NCBI RefSeq assembly: GCF_947493875.1 | Contig: NZ_CANLSU010000004.1 | Coordinates: forward strand, 248,001 to 312,000 | DNA from: an uncultured Marinococcus sp. | GTDB taxonomy: Bacteria > Bacillota > Bacilli > Bacillales > Marinococcaceae | Direction: 5' to 3' | Length of the DNA stretch: 64,000 nt | Shown here: in pieces, positions 16,955 through 25,702 of the stretch | Layout of the letters: each line of letters opens with the position of its first letter | Numbering within the stretch: the stretch's first letter is position 1 | Program-made: the position numbers and the translations under genes | Notes under the pieces: model-generated | Told to the model about the DNA's origin: nothing | Seen by the model: the letters and a program-made list of their open reading frames with translations, nothing else | Databases searched by the model: none

Positions 16955-16985
16955 AACCCCGTGCAGCAGAAGCCGCACGGGGTTT
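16955..16985. terminator. Terminator after the small secreted protein gene
   Basis: The stem AACCCCGTGC/GCACGGGGTT lies between convergent genes and probably serves both. Confidence 0.75.
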
Positions 16986-16987
16986 CT

Positions 16988-17887
16988 CTATTGGATGGTT
17001 GGAGGCTTTTTCATCAAAAGCGGACGGTAAAAGTATTCCTGGTCCTTCCATCCGAGTTCTTCATGCAGTAAAGCAAACGTTGTATGAAAAAACCTTTGTA
17101 TGGCCTTTCCGTCAAATTCCTCTGTAAGAGGCAGAAAGTATTCGCTTGCGTTTTGATCATAATAAGCGCCTGCAGGCTCAAGCGCTGAACTGTTTAAATC
17201 CTTTTGCTGAAAAGGGTATGGCAGAACGAAAAAAGCAGGTATCGCTGTATTGTCATCACCGGGCCAAAATCCAAATTCGATAAACTGTTCGTCAAAAGCA
17301 GCTTTTTCGATCGTTTTGTCTTCCGGAAAGGGCTCCGGAATATTTTCCACAATAAGTGTCGAAACGTCGAAGGTGCCCCAGAATAAACCCGGTTTGATTT
17401 TGCGGCAGCGCAGCGGTGCGATAAAAGCCAGTTCCTCCTGATATGCCGCCTGCATCATTTTGAGCCCCTTCATGGCTGCCTCTGCATCGTACCGTTTATG
17501 CACCTGGTCTTCCGGAAACCATATCGTCACCGGCATTTCCTGGGGTTTGGGATGAATGCGCACATGAACTCCTGCCTGGTAAAGACAGCTGAAAATCCAT
17601 TCGTAATACGTTTGAATGGAGGTGCCGTCTTCAAGCCTTTTGGTTTCCACAGTATCTTCCACTGCTACCAGAAGCCGGCTGTTCCGGATATCTATTTCGA
17701 GTTCAAATGCTTTACGCTCCTTAACCAGCACGCCTGTAGAGAAGCCATCGCGCGTAACTTCAAGCATCACATGCTCCCACTGCGGCTCCTGCGGCGCTGC
17801 TTCAAGCCGTATCTTCCCGAGAATCTGGGAGAGAAGCTGAAGGGTCAGTTTTGTTTCCTTCCATTCCTGAAAAGGCATGATCTCCAT
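16988..17887 (-). CDS. DUF5996 family protein
   Basis: The 299-residue soluble protein matches the DUF5996 family pattern. The N-terminal WKETKLTLQLLSQILGKIRL is followed by the AP-x-P-x-W-x-H region (QEPQWEHVMLEVTRDGFST). Later come FWGTFDVSTLI, FGFWPGDDNTAIPAFF and AYYDQNASEYFLPL. The function of the family is unknown. The start at 17887 follows AAAGGAG. It lies 52 bp after a VOC gene and is probably the last gene of an AraC-VOC-VOC-DUF5996 operon. Confidence 0.78.
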   Translation of the reverse strand: MEIMPFQEWKETKLTLQLLSQILGKIRLEAAPQEPQWEHVMLEVTRDGFSTGVLVKERKAFELEIDIRNSRLLVAVEDTVETKRLEDGTSIQTYYEWIFSCLYQAGVHVRIHPKPQEMPVTIWFPEDQVHKRYDAEAAMKGLKMMQAAYQEELAFIAPLRCRKIKPGLFWGTFDVSTLIVENIPEPFPEDKTIEKAAFDEQFIEFGFWPGDDNTAIPAFFVLPYPFQQKDLNSSALEPAGAYYDQNASEYFLPLTEEFDGKAIQRFFHTTFALLHEELGWKDQEYFYRPLLMKKPPTIQ

Positions 17888-17939
17888 TAAATACTGCTCC
17901 TTTCTTCCAGAGGAAGCTGTTGTTATTGATGCCTCACTG

Positions 17940-18347
17940 CTACACTGCGTTTTCATCCATATACATTACTTCCCAGAGATGACCATCAATATCCTGAAAG
18001 CTCCACCCGTACATAAAGCCTCCGTCCATCGGTTCATTAGACGGACGGCCTCCTGCATCCAGCGCCTTTTGGACAATCTCATTGACTGCTTCTTTGCTGT
18101 CAGCAGAAATGGCCAGAATCGCTTCTGCCTCCCTGCTGGTATCCACGATATTTTTGTTGGTAAATGTTTGAAAAAATGCTTCCTGAAGCAGCATGACGTA
18201 TATACCGCTTCCAAGTATCATGCACGCCGCATTTTCATCCGTGAAGCGCTGGTCAAATGAAAAGCCGATCGTTTGAAAAAACTCCATCGAAGCCTCAAGG
18301 TTTTTAACCGGCATATTTACAAATATTTGCTTTGTCTGCAGATCCAT
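17940..18347 (-). CDS. VOC-family protein (glyoxalase/bleomycin-resistance fold)
   Basis: The 135-residue single VOC module opens QIFVNMPVKNLEASMEFFQT with IGFSFDQRFTDENAACMILG and ends GWSFQDIDGHLWEVMYMD. The C-terminal DxDGHxWEV is the usual VOC ending, with the metal-type Glu. The start at 18347 follows GAAGGAGGGG. It begins 22 bp after the preceding VOC gene, so they are co-transcribed. Such proteins range from metal-dependent enzymes to antibiotic-binding proteins; a specific role is not evident. Confidence 0.85.
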   Translation of the reverse strand: MDLQTKQIFVNMPVKNLEASMEFFQTIGFSFDQRFTDENAACMILGSGIYVMLLQEAFFQTFTNKNIVDTSREAEAILAISADSKEAVNEIVQKALDAGGRPSNEPMDGGFMYGWSFQDIDGHLWEVMYMDENAV

Positions 18348-18369
18348 AGTATCCGCCCCTCCTTCTTTG

Positions 18370-18795
18370 TCACTTCTCCTCCCCGTAAGCAACCACATGC
18401 CACAGCACACCAAACTGGTCCTTCAACTGTCCGTAAGCCGGACTGAAAAACGTTTCTGCCATAGGCATAATCACTTCTCCGCCGGTGCCAAGAGCATGAA
18501 ATGTTTTTGCCGCCGAGGAAGCGTCACTCATGCTGAGTGCGATCGACACCAGGCTTCCCGGCGCTTCCAGATCAGGGCTCTCAGGAAAGGTATCTGAGAG
18601 CATCAGCTCCATATTACCGATTTTTAAATAAGCATGCATAATGAGTTCTTCAGCTCCAGGTGGTATTTCCATTCCTTCGACCTCTGCATAGGTCTGGCTT
18701 CCAATAACTTTTGCCTCCAGGGCTTTTTCGTAAAAAGCGGCAGCCTCCCGTGCTTTTCCATTAAAAGTAAGGTACGGATTCATCCCGGTAATCAT
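18370..18795 (-). CDS. PhnB-like VOC-family protein
   Basis: A 141-residue protein of the PhnB/3-demethylubiquinone-methyltransferase-like VOC branch. The N-terminus NPYLTFNGKAREAAAFYEKA continues LEAKVIGSQTY. The middle has ELIMHAYLKIGNMELMLSD, and the end ETFFSPAYGQLKDQFGVLWH is highly characteristic. The actual activity of this branch is poorly known despite the names. A GAGGAGG ribosome binding site precedes the start. It follows the AraC-type gene by 57 bp and precedes another VOC gene by 22 bp. Confidence 0.88.
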   Translation of the reverse strand: MITGMNPYLTFNGKAREAAAFYEKALEAKVIGSQTYAEVEGMEIPPGAEELIMHAYLKIGNMELMLSDTFPESPDLEAPGSLVSIALSMSDASSAAKTFHALGTGGEVIMPMAETFFSPAYGQLKDQFGVLWHVVAYGEEK

Positions 18796-18852
18796 CGTAG
18801 ACGTCCTCCTCTATTTCATGATTACCTTCACTATAGCACGGGCGCCTCCACC

Positions 18853-19653
18853 CTATTTCTTTTCGATTGCGGTCCCGGCCTGGCGCTTCAGAAAATTATT
18901 CATCAATAGCGACAGTGAAACGAGGATGGGAGGGTCATCAAGACGCGGTGGGTATAAATGGACGTCTCTCTTTTCTTCCGCAAAGTCTCCATTCACATGG
19001 AACGGCTCTTTTGAGCGTGTGCGAAGCGTGTGATGAGGGATAAGAATATCGGTCGCGTTCATTTTCCAGGCGACCGATGTCGCCATCACATAATACACTC
19101 CCGGCTTCACCCCTGGAATCCAGTATTCTTCCGACGCCTCGCACAGCGTGCCATGCAGCGGCACTCCCTCCGGCATGGGACGGGGGAACAGTCCAATCAA
19201 TACAAACCCTTCAAAAGACATTTCACTATAGACCCGGCCTTTAATACAAGGTTCCGTTGAAGGAAAAACCGGCTCTGCCCAGTGCCGGGTCTTTTTTAAC
19301 GAGGATAAAGATTCCTCTGTGGAGGCAGCTGAGGCACGAAAAACTCCCGGGGTCATTCCTACTCTCGACACAAAGCTCGTTGTGAACGTTCCTACGCTCT
19401 GCTGGCCGATTTCCATCCCGATATCACGTATAGGAAGAGCTGTTTCAAGCAGCAGCGCCTTTGCCCTCTGCAGCCGGAGAGCAGACAGGTAATACAGCGG
19501 CGGCACCCCGACACTCCTTTTAAACAGGCGCGAAAAATGATACGGACTATAGGCAGCCTGAGCGGCCAGTTCGGCAAGATCCAGCGGTTCGTGAAGGTGT
19601 TCATGCATGTACGTAATGGCGTCATGAACAGCCGGCGAATATGAGTGCTCCAT
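18853..19653 (-). CDS. AraC-family transcriptional regulator
   Basis: The 266-residue protein has its DNA-binding domain at the N-terminus (about 8-110). One helix-turn-helix is LDLAELAAQAAYSPYHFSRL with FKRSVGVPP; the second includes IRDIGMEIGQQSVGTFTTSF and RVGMTPGVFR. The C-terminal half (about 120-266) looks like a GyrI/SOUL-type small-molecule-binding domain, as in multidrug-responsive AraC proteins (Rob/BmrR-like), though conservation is weak. The start at 19653 follows AGGAGG. It heads the operon with two VOC genes and DUF5996 and likely regulates it. A catabolite-response element overlaps the promoter. Confidence 0.85.
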   Translation of the reverse strand: MEHSYSPAVHDAITYMHEHLHEPLDLAELAAQAAYSPYHFSRLFKRSVGVPPLYYLSALRLQRAKALLLETALPIRDIGMEIGQQSVGTFTTSFVSRVGMTPGVFRASAASTEESLSSLKKTRHWAEPVFPSTEPCIKGRVYSEMSFEGFVLIGLFPRPMPEGVPLHGTLCEASEEYWIPGVKPGVYYVMATSVAWKMNATDILIPHHTLRTRSKEPFHVNGDFAEEKRDVHLYPPRLDDPPILVSLSLLMNNFLKRQAGTAIEKK

Positions 19654-19730
19654 CACCTTACCTCCTGCCCTTCGGCCCGTTATTAAATACATTCCAGTTG
19701 AAACGAAAGATTCCTGATATTAATTATATC

Positions 19731-19744
19731 AGAAAGCGCTTTCA
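19731..19744 (-). promoter_or_regulatory. Putative cre (CcpA) site in the AraC operon promoter
   Basis: TGAAAGCGCTTTCT matches the catabolite response element consensus TGWAARCGYTWNCW at every position. It lies directly upstream of a TATAAT (19723-19728) facing the AraC gene, a position expected for repression. Confidence 0.6.
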
Positions 19745-19770
19745 TAAAGGGTTAAAAATTGAAATTCGGC

Positions 19771-19803
19771 TGCAAAAATGCCCCCGCCCAAAGGCAGAGG
19801 CAA
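19771..19803 (-). terminator. Probable aminotransferase gene terminator
   Basis: The GC-rich hairpin GCCTCTGCC/GGGCGGGGGC (with G-U pairs) is followed on the minus strand by ATTTTTG. Confidence 0.5.
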
Positions 19804-19812
19804 GTCTGTATT

Positions 19813-21168
19813 TTATGAGGGATTCACCGCAGCTTTTACATGCTTTTTCAGGGTCGTAATGAGCAGCTGAAGATCTTTATCTTCGATGTTCAGCGGCGGG
19901 GAAAGTGTTAAAACATTGTTATGGTGCCTGGCAATATCAGATGTCTTTCCAACAATGACTCCGTCTTTTTTGCAGCCTGCAAGAATTTGCTTCACAAGCT
20001 TTTCCGGTGCCGCCTTTTTCGTCGTTTTGTCTTCGACAAATTCAATACCGGCCAAAAGTCCACGTCCACGTACCTGTCCTACGTGGGGAAGGTCTTCCAG
20101 CTCCTTTAACGCCTCCAGGAGCTCCCTGCCCTTTCTCTCCGATCGTTCCACCAGCTTTTCCCGTTCCATAATTTCCAGGTTTTTCACTGCTGCTGCGCAG
20201 GCTGCTGGGTGGCCGCCGAACGTGTTCACATGGCGGAAGTGGTCGTAGGCTTCACTGCCGGTAAATGCCTGGTACATATCCTTTCGCACGGCGGTTACAG
20301 ATAACGGCATATATCCGCTTGTGATGCCCTTCGCCATCGTTACAATATCCGGCTTTACATCTGCGTGCATAAATCCAAATCGCTTCCCGGTCCGTCCAAA
20401 GCCACAAATAACTTCGTCGCTGATTAAAAGAACGCCGTATCGGTCACAAATGTCCCGGACCCGTTTCATATAGGAAGCCTCTGGGATCAGCACCCCGCCG
20501 CCGGTAATGATTGGCTCCATAATAACCGCCGCTACCGATTCTTCCGCCTCCCACAAAATAGCCTGCTCAATTTCATCTGCACAAGCCAGGCTGTACTCCT
20601 CATCGCTCTGGCCTTCCGGCTTCCGGTACGGGTCCGGCGGCGTTACATGCACAAATCCCGGCGGCAGCGGCTCGTACCGGTATTTCCGCTGCGTCTGTCC
20701 TCCTGCCGCCATTGTGGCAAGCGTGCTTCCGTGATAGGTGCGGTAGCGTGATATAGTTTTATAACGACTGCCTTCACCTATTTGCTGAAAATATTGACGC
20801 ACCAGCTTCAAAGCAGTCTCATTTGCTTCCGATCCACTGTTGGAAAAAAAGTACATGTAGCCGTCGCCGAGCCATTCATCAAGCTTTGCGGTCAGCTGCA
20901 CAGCTGGAGTGTGACTCTGTGTTAAAGGATAGAATGGAAGCTTCAGCATCTGTTCATACGAAGCATCAGCAATTTCTTTCCGTCCGTATCCGACATTTAC
21001 GCACCAAAGACCAGCCATGCCATCAAGGTACTCCCTGCCGTCCACGTCTGTCACCCACGAACCGTCCGCTTTCTCTACAACCATGCCTCCTCCCGGGCTA
21101 TAAGGCCTCATGGCATGCCAGATGCTTTCCTCATCTCTTTTCTTCATCTCTTCCGGTTCCCAAGTCAT
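19813..21168 (-). CDS. Class III PLP-dependent aminotransferase (YhxA-like)
   Basis: The 451-residue enzyme of the omega-amino-acid:pyruvate aminotransferase group. It has MYFFSNSGSEANETALKLVR (cofactor phosphate), YRTYHGSTLATMAAGG, the PLP-contact Asp in LLISDEVICGFGRTGKRFGF, and the Schiff-base lysine in TMAKGITSGYMPL. It transfers an amino group from an omega-amino acid or amine to pyruvate; B. subtilis YhxA is the closest relative I recognise. The start is the ATG behind AAAGGG at 21168; an in-frame GTG lies three codons earlier. It is monocistronic and minus strand. Confidence 0.9.
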   Translation of the reverse strand: MTWEPEEMKKRDEESIWHAMRPYSPGGGMVVEKADGSWVTDVDGREYLDGMAGLWCVNVGYGRKEIADASYEQMLKLPFYPLTQSHTPAVQLTAKLDEWLGDGYMYFFSNSGSEANETALKLVRQYFQQIGEGSRYKTISRYRTYHGSTLATMAAGGQTQRKYRYEPLPPGFVHVTPPDPYRKPEGQSDEEYSLACADEIEQAILWEAEESVAAVIMEPIITGGGVLIPEASYMKRVRDICDRYGVLLISDEVICGFGRTGKRFGFMHADVKPDIVTMAKGITSGYMPLSVTAVRKDMYQAFTGSEAYDHFRHVNTFGGHPAACAAAVKNLEIMEREKLVERSERKGRELLEALKELEDLPHVGQVRGRGLLAGIEFVEDKTTKKAAPEKLVKQILAGCKKDGVIVGKTSDIARHHNNVLTLSPPLNIEDKDLQLLITTLKKHVKAAVNPS

Positions 21169-21390
21169 CAAAGTCACCCTTTCCCTTAAAATGTCAGCGC
21201 ATACAAAATGCTGTCTACCGTGATCTTCTCACGTCCGACCTGAAAAGAAAAGACTCAGGGAGAAGGGAGCTTAAAGCCAGAGTCCGTGATTTTCATGTTT
21301 TAAAAGCTGCAGGAGACACATTGATAATATTTCCATATTTAGGTATTATCATTTTTATACTTCATTATTATTGGAAAAGAGAGATCTGCG

Positions 21391-22638
21391 TTGACTAAAT
21401 TCCAGGGACTCCACACAAACATTAAAATACGTCTTATTACTGATTTTTCTATGGAATTTGTATTGATGGCCATTCTTCCGTTTATGGCAGTGTATTTCAG
21501 CAGTCATCTCGGAGCCGGCACCGCCGGGCTTTTGCTCGCATTTACTATGGCTGCAGGCATCGGAATTGGTTTATGGACCGGACACTTATCGGACGTCATC
21601 GGCCGAAAGCGTATTATTGTTACTGCTCAGGGGCTGCAGGTATTAAGCCTTGGTGTAATGGCACTGGCAAGCTCTCCCTTATTTGAATCTGTATGGCTTA
21701 CATTTGCAGCTTTTCTTACCGCTAACGCTTGTTTTAATGCCGCCGATCCACCATCCGAAGCGATGATTATCGATTACAGCTCTGAAGCAGAACGCCCTTA
21801 TGTTTACCAGCTTGCCTACTGGCTTGGTAATGTAGCTTACGCCTTTGGGGCAGTTATTGGCGGACTGTTTTTCGAAAGCGGGCGCTTTTATTTATTTGTT
21901 GCTTTATTTCTCGTGAGCATATGTATTTGGTATGTCGTTGCCTTTAAATTAAAGGAAAAACAACAGACCGCTTCGTTTCCAGAAAAATCCTCCCGGCAGG
22001 TTCAGGTACCACTCACTATATGGAAGCGGTACGCAGCCGTAATGAAAGACCGCCGCTTTCTTTTCTTTTTGATAGGGACCGTGTGTATTGCCAGCCTGGA
22101 ATTTCAGCTGGATAAATACGTGGCCGTGCGTCTGGACGAACAATTTCATATGGTGCTGGGAGGGTTTGAACTCACGGGCGTACGAATGTTCAGCCTTATC
22201 ATGTTTATTAACACCCTCGGCGTTGTATTCTTTACTATGCCGGTTTCGGCCCGGGTTTCTTCCCTCGATTATAAAAAAGTTCTGGCCGCCGGGCTCGGCA
22301 TTTATACTGTCGCCTTTGGTTTTTTCGGATTCAGCACTTCGTTTTTAGTCCTCCTGCTGGCTGCTGCAGCCTTTACTTTGGGGGAGATCATTTATATTCC
22401 CGTTCGCCAGACGATCCTCGCCGGCATCGTTCACGATGATTCACGCGGTTCTTATATGGCAATGGAATCAATGATGTATAATACCGCTCTTCTTCTCAGC
22501 AGTTTTATGCTTACAGCAAGTGCCGTCATTCCTGCTGCTGGAATGTCGACACTGTTCATACTCCTGGGAGCTGTTGGCTTTATCAGCTACCGGCTCTGCC
22601 TTCCATTAAAAAAGAGCAGACAAGCTTATGCTTCCTGA
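21391..22638 (+). CDS. MFS transporter (probable drug exporter)
   Basis: The 415-residue protein has twelve predicted helices. The loop 2-3 signature GHLSDVIGRKRIIVTAQ is the major facilitator motif A. The second half has a long loop with RFLFFLIGTVCIASLEFQLD. It resembles drug:proton antiporters of the YqjV/MdtH kind; substrate unknown. The start is TTG at 21391 preceded by an AGAGAG sequence, so it is not secure; the next in-frame ATG is 60 bp downstream. Its 3' end overlaps the convergent hypothetical gene by 13 bp. Confidence 0.85.
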   Translation: MTKFQGLHTNIKIRLITDFSMEFVLMAILPFMAVYFSSHLGAGTAGLLLAFTMAAGIGIGLWTGHLSDVIGRKRIIVTAQGLQVLSLGVMALASSPLFESVWLTFAAFLTANACFNAADPPSEAMIIDYSSEAERPYVYQLAYWLGNVAYAFGAVIGGLFFESGRFYLFVALFLVSICIWYVVAFKLKEKQQTASFPEKSSRQVQVPLTIWKRYAAVMKDRRFLFFLIGTVCIASLEFQLDKYVAVRLDEQFHMVLGGFELTGVRMFSLIMFINTLGVVFFTMPVSARVSSLDYKKVLAAGLGIYTVAFGFFGFSTSFLVLLLAAAAFTLGEIIYIPVRQTILAGIVHDDSRGSYMAMESMMYNTALLLSSFMLTASAVIPAAGMSTLFILLGAVGFISYRLCLPLKKSRQAYAS

Positions 22639-22931
22639 TCCCCGTGCCTTCGAATCATTATCCGCTCATTTTTCGGCCGGTGCAGCTGGACTGTGAGCGA
22701 GGGGATATCCACACGGAGCAGTGTCCACCGGAACAGCTTTACCTTCAGCTCTCCGGCCACGGTCACTGCTTCCACCGGATTCCCGTTTTCAACTTTTCGT
22801 CCTCCCTCCACCGAATGCACGCGCCCAACAGGAAACGTTCTTCTTGGCACCGGGCGGCTTTCTCCAAACAAATGACGGGGTTCTGATAGCCTGTACGTTT
22901 TGGCGGCTGAACGCTTTTTATTGTTTCTCAT
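22626..22931 (-). CDS. Hypothetical basic protein
   Basis: A 101-codon reading frame starting at an ATG behind AAGGGACGG. The N-terminal half is Arg/Lys-rich (MRNNKKRSAAKTYRLSEPRH). The C-terminal half has a beta-like pattern (AVTVAGELKVKLFRWTLLRV). GC-rich third positions like those of neighbouring genes support real coding. No family is recognised. It overlaps the 3' end of the MFS gene by 13 bp on the opposite strand. Confidence 0.5.
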   Translation of the reverse strand: MRNNKKRSAAKTYRLSEPRHLFGESRPVPRRTFPVGRVHSVEGGRKVENGNPVEAVTVAGELKVKLFRWTLLRVDIPSLTVQLHRPKNERIMIRRHGDQEA

Positions 22932-23156
22932 TTGGCACCGTCCCTTCTGAAAAGCTTTGTTTCTTTTCCTTTCCCTTTTTCCCAGATAATCCTTCACTGC
23001 TTTTACCTTCCCCCACTCGATATTTTTTATTGGTCAGAAATGTTTAGACTTTCGCAAAAACGTTAATACATTCTTTACTGTTTCTCACAATTAATGATCA
23101 AGCATATTTCTTGAATTTCTCTTCTCCATTTCCTACTATAGTGGTGTAAATCAATT

Positions 23157-23173
23157 GGTCAGAGAAAATCAAA
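23157..23173 (+). promoter_or_regulatory. Upstream CtsR operator (imperfect)
   Basis: GGTCAGAGAAAATCAAA is a heptad repeat with one deviation per half from RGTCAAA-N3-RGTCAAA. It lies just before the clpE -35 box. Confidence 0.6.
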
Positions 23174-23181
23174 TTTATTTC

Positions 23182-23210
23182 TTGCATTATACAGAAAGCG
23201 GGTATATAAT
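23182..23210 (+). promoter_or_regulatory. Sigma-A promoter of clpE
   Basis: TTGCAT (23182-23187), 17 bp, then a perfect TATAAT (23205-23210). It is flanked on both sides by CtsR repeats, in a gene-free stretch of about 400 bp between the hypothetical gene and clpE. Confidence 0.85.
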
Positions 23211-23220
23211 ACTGTTACAA

Positions 23221-23237
23221 GGTCAAAGATAGTCAAA
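23221..23237 (+). promoter_or_regulatory. CtsR operator at the clpE transcription start
   Basis: GGTCAAAGATAGTCAAA matches the CtsR heptad-repeat consensus exactly and covers the expected +1 region. Confidence 0.9.
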
Positions 23238-23327
23238 GTCAACGAAATAATTCTGACCTTACGAAGATAAATATGAACGATGCACGCGTCAAAAATACTA
23301 CTTTAAAATAAGGAGGTTCGGTTCAGT

Positions 23328-25511
23328 ATGATGAGATGTGAACATTGCGAACAGCGTCCAGCACGCATTGAACTGAACATGAATGTTAATGGAAGTCATC
23401 AAAAAATGCACCTGTGTGAACGGTGCTATAGAGAAATCCGTCAAAGCATGAATCAGCCATCCGGACAGGGCGGCTCCGGCGGCTCCCAGTCCCCATTTGA
23501 CCAATTCTTCAACAATATGATGGGCGGCGGAGCAGAACAAGGCTCCAGCCAGGATCAGGAACAGGCTCAGTCTGGCGGCGGCCAGGGCGGCGGCCTTCTT
23601 GACGGTTTAGGTAAAAACCTGTCTGACGTTGCACGCGCCGGACTCATTGACCCGGTCATCGGCCGCGATAAAGAAGTCGAACGAGTCATTGAAACATTGA
23701 ACCGCCGTAATAAAAACAATCCGGTTCTGATCGGTGAACCGGGTGTAGGTAAGACAGCCATTGCCGAAGGCCTCGCCCTCCGCATTTCAGAAGGCGACGT
23801 ACCAAACAAACTGAAAAACAAGAGCATCTACCTGCTCGACGTCACCTCCCTCGTAGCAAATACCGGGGTGCGCGGACAGTTTGAAGAACGCATGAAACAG
23901 CTGCTGAAAGAGCTGCAGGAACGTCAGGACGTCATCGTCTTTATTGATGAGGTTCACCAAATCGTTGGTGCAGGTTCGGCAGAAGGCTCTTCAGACGCCG
24001 GCAATATTATGAAACCGGCACTGGCCCGCGGAGAAATTCAATTGATCGGTGCAACTACGCTTGCGGAATACCGTAAAATTGAAAAGGATGCAGCACTTGA
24101 ACGCCGCTTTCAGCCGGTCATGGTTAACGAACCAAATCTCGAAGACAGCGTAGCGATCCTAAAAGGGCTGCAGGCAAACTATGAAAAATTCCATCATGTA
24201 GCTTTTACTGATGAAGCGCTTGAAGCCTGCGTTAATTTATCCAACCGCTACGTACAGGACCGGTTCCTGCCGGACAAAGCAATCGATTTAATGGATGAAG
24301 CAGGCTCCAAAATAAATCTCGCTCACAGCGACGATGACAGCGAATCCCTGCAAAGCCGCCTCGAACAGATTGCTGCGGAAAAAGAGCGTGCTACTCAGCA
24401 GGAGGATTACGAACAAGCAGCTAAGCTTCGTGATGAAGAGGCCAAGTTGCAGGAGCAGGTTAAGGAAGCCGAACAAAACGGCAATATTCAAAAAGAAACG
24501 CCAACCGTTGATGTAGAAACGATCCAGATGATCGTGGAAAATAAAACAGGCATTCCGGTTCGCCGCCTCCAGCGCGATGAACAAAAGAAAATGCGCGATC
24601 TGCCTGAACGTCTGAATGCAAATGTGATCGGACAGGAAGAAGCAGTAAGTAAAGTCGCGCGCTCGATTCGCAGAAATCGTGCCGGTCTTCGCCGCGGCAG
24701 CCGTCCAATTGGTTCCTTCCTGTTTGTCGGACCAACCGGCGTCGGGAAAACAGAGCTGTCCAAAACCCTCGCTTCTGAAATGTTTGGCGATCCTGAAGCA
24801 ATGATCCGCCTCGACATGAGTGAGTATATGGAAAAACATTCTGTATCCAAGCTTATCGGTTCACCACCGGGATATGTCGGACACGATGAGGCCGGACAGC
24901 TGACAGAAAAAGTGCGCCGGAAACCATACAGCATCATTCTTCTGGATGAAATTGAAAAAGCGCACCCTGATGTGCAGCATATGTTCCTGCAGATCATGGA
25001 AGACGGCCGCCTGACTGACAGTCAGGGACGCAAGGTCAGCTTTAAGGATACAGTCATCATTATGACTTCAAACGCTGGCTCGCAAATGAAGCGCGTGACT
25101 GTAGGCTTTGGAGACAAAGACCAGGTAGAACCAAAAATCATGGAATCCCTCAGCGATTATTTCCGTCCGGAATTCCTGAACCGTTTCGACAGCATTGTAA
25201 GCTTCAAAGAACTGGCTCGCGAAGATCTTGTTACCATCGTAGACCTTATGCTCAAAGACATCTTAGAGGCAGCCAGCGAACAGGGACTGGATGTTACCGT
25301 TTCTGAGGATGCAAAACGTATGCTGGCCGATCAGGGCTATGATCCTTCGTTCGGTGCCCGCCCTCTTCGCCGCGTAATCGAAGAAAAAGTAGAAGACGGC
25401 ATTGCCGATCTCATGCTTGAAGAGGAGGATGTGCAAAGCATTACTATCACGGTGAACGACAATGAGATCCAGGTAGCCAATGCACAAACATCCGCCTCCG
25501 CCAAAGAATAA
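23328..25511 (+). CDS. clpE: ATP-dependent Clp protease ATPase subunit ClpE
   Basis: A 727-residue Hsp100 unfoldase that feeds ClpP. The N-terminal zinc finger C4/C7/C30/C33 ([15 protein letters not shown]) defines ClpE. A Gly/Gln-rich linker (about 45-95) is longer than in B. subtilis ClpE (about 700 residues). The first AAA+ module has GEPGVGKT, a UVR motif follows ([16 protein letters not shown], about 364), and the second AAA+ module has GPTGVGKT and [12 protein letters not shown]. The start follows AAGGAGG. CtsR operators on both sides of the promoter indicate heat- and protein-stress induction. A terminator follows, so it is monocistronic. Confidence 0.96.
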   Translation: MMRCEHCEQRPARIELNMNVNGSHQKMHLCERCYREIRQSMNQPSGQGGSGGSQSPFDQFFNNMMGGGAEQGSSQDQEQAQSGGGQGGGLLDGLGKNLSDVARAGLIDPVIGRDKEVERVIETLNRRNKNNPVLIGEPGVGKTAIAEGLALRISEGDVPNKLKNKSIYLLDVTSLVANTGVRGQFEERMKQLLKELQERQDVIVFIDEVHQIVGAGSAEGSSDAGNIMKPALARGEIQLIGATTLAEYRKIEKDAALERRFQPVMVNEPNLEDSVAILKGLQANYEKFHHVAFTDEALEACVNLSNRYVQDRFLPDKAIDLMDEAGSKINLAHSDDDSESLQSRLEQIAAEKERATQQEDYEQAAKLRDEEAKLQEQVKEAEQNGNIQKETPTVDVETIQMIVENKTGIPVRRLQRDEQKKMRDLPERLNANVIGQEEAVSKVARSIRRNRAGLRRGSRPIGSFLFVGPTGVGKTELSKTLASEMFGDPEAMIRLDMSEYMEKHSVSKLIGSPPGYVGHDEAGQLTEKVRRKPYSIILLDEIEKAHPDVQHMFLQIMEDGRLTDSQGRKVSFKDTVIIMTSNAGSQMKRVTVGFGDKDQVEPKIMESLSDYFRPEFLNRFDSIVSFKELAREDLVTIVDLMLKDILEAASEQGLDVTVSEDAKRMLADQGYDPSFGARPLRRVIEEKVEDGIADLMLEEEDVQSITITVNDNEIQVANAQTSASAKE

Positions 25512-25521
25512 TTCTATAAAG

Positions 25522-25556
25522 GAAAGCCCTGCGGCATCTGCTGCAGGGCTTTTTTT
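25522..25556 (+). terminator. clpE terminator
   Basis: The stem AAGCCCTGC/GCAGGGCTT is followed by a T run. Confidence 0.85.
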
Positions 25557-25586
25557 ATACTTAAGAACATCTATGATGAACCCTGT

Positions 25587-25602
25587 TGTTCCACGTGGAA
25601 CA
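25587..25602. promoter_or_regulatory. parS: parS site (palindromic variant)
   Basis: TGTTCCACGTGGAACA, a perfect 16-bp palindrome. It matches parS except for G in place of A at position 12, a variant also present inside parB here. It lies between clpE and the ferredoxin reductase gene. Confidence 0.85.
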
Positions 25603-25635
25603 TTTTTTGTTTTCAAAGCTATTTACCATCTTCCT

Positions 25636-25664
25636 TTTACTTTTGTACAAAAAGAGCGTACAAT
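25636..25664 (+). promoter_or_regulatory. Promoter of the ferredoxin reductase gene
   Basis: TTTACT (25636-25641), 17 bp, TACAAT (25659-25664). The Fur box begins 5 bp downstream. Confidence 0.55.
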
Positions 25665-25669
25665 GTAAT

Positions 25670-25684
25670 TGATAACGATTATCA
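25670..25684 (+). promoter_or_regulatory. Fur box
   Basis: TGATAACGATTATCA matches the Bacillus 7-1-7 Fur consensus (TGATAAT-N-ATTATCA) at 14 of 15 positions. It overlaps the expected transcription start, so iron-dependent repression is likely. Confidence 0.85.
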
Positions 25685-25702
25685 CTAAAGGAGCTGGACA
25701 CC

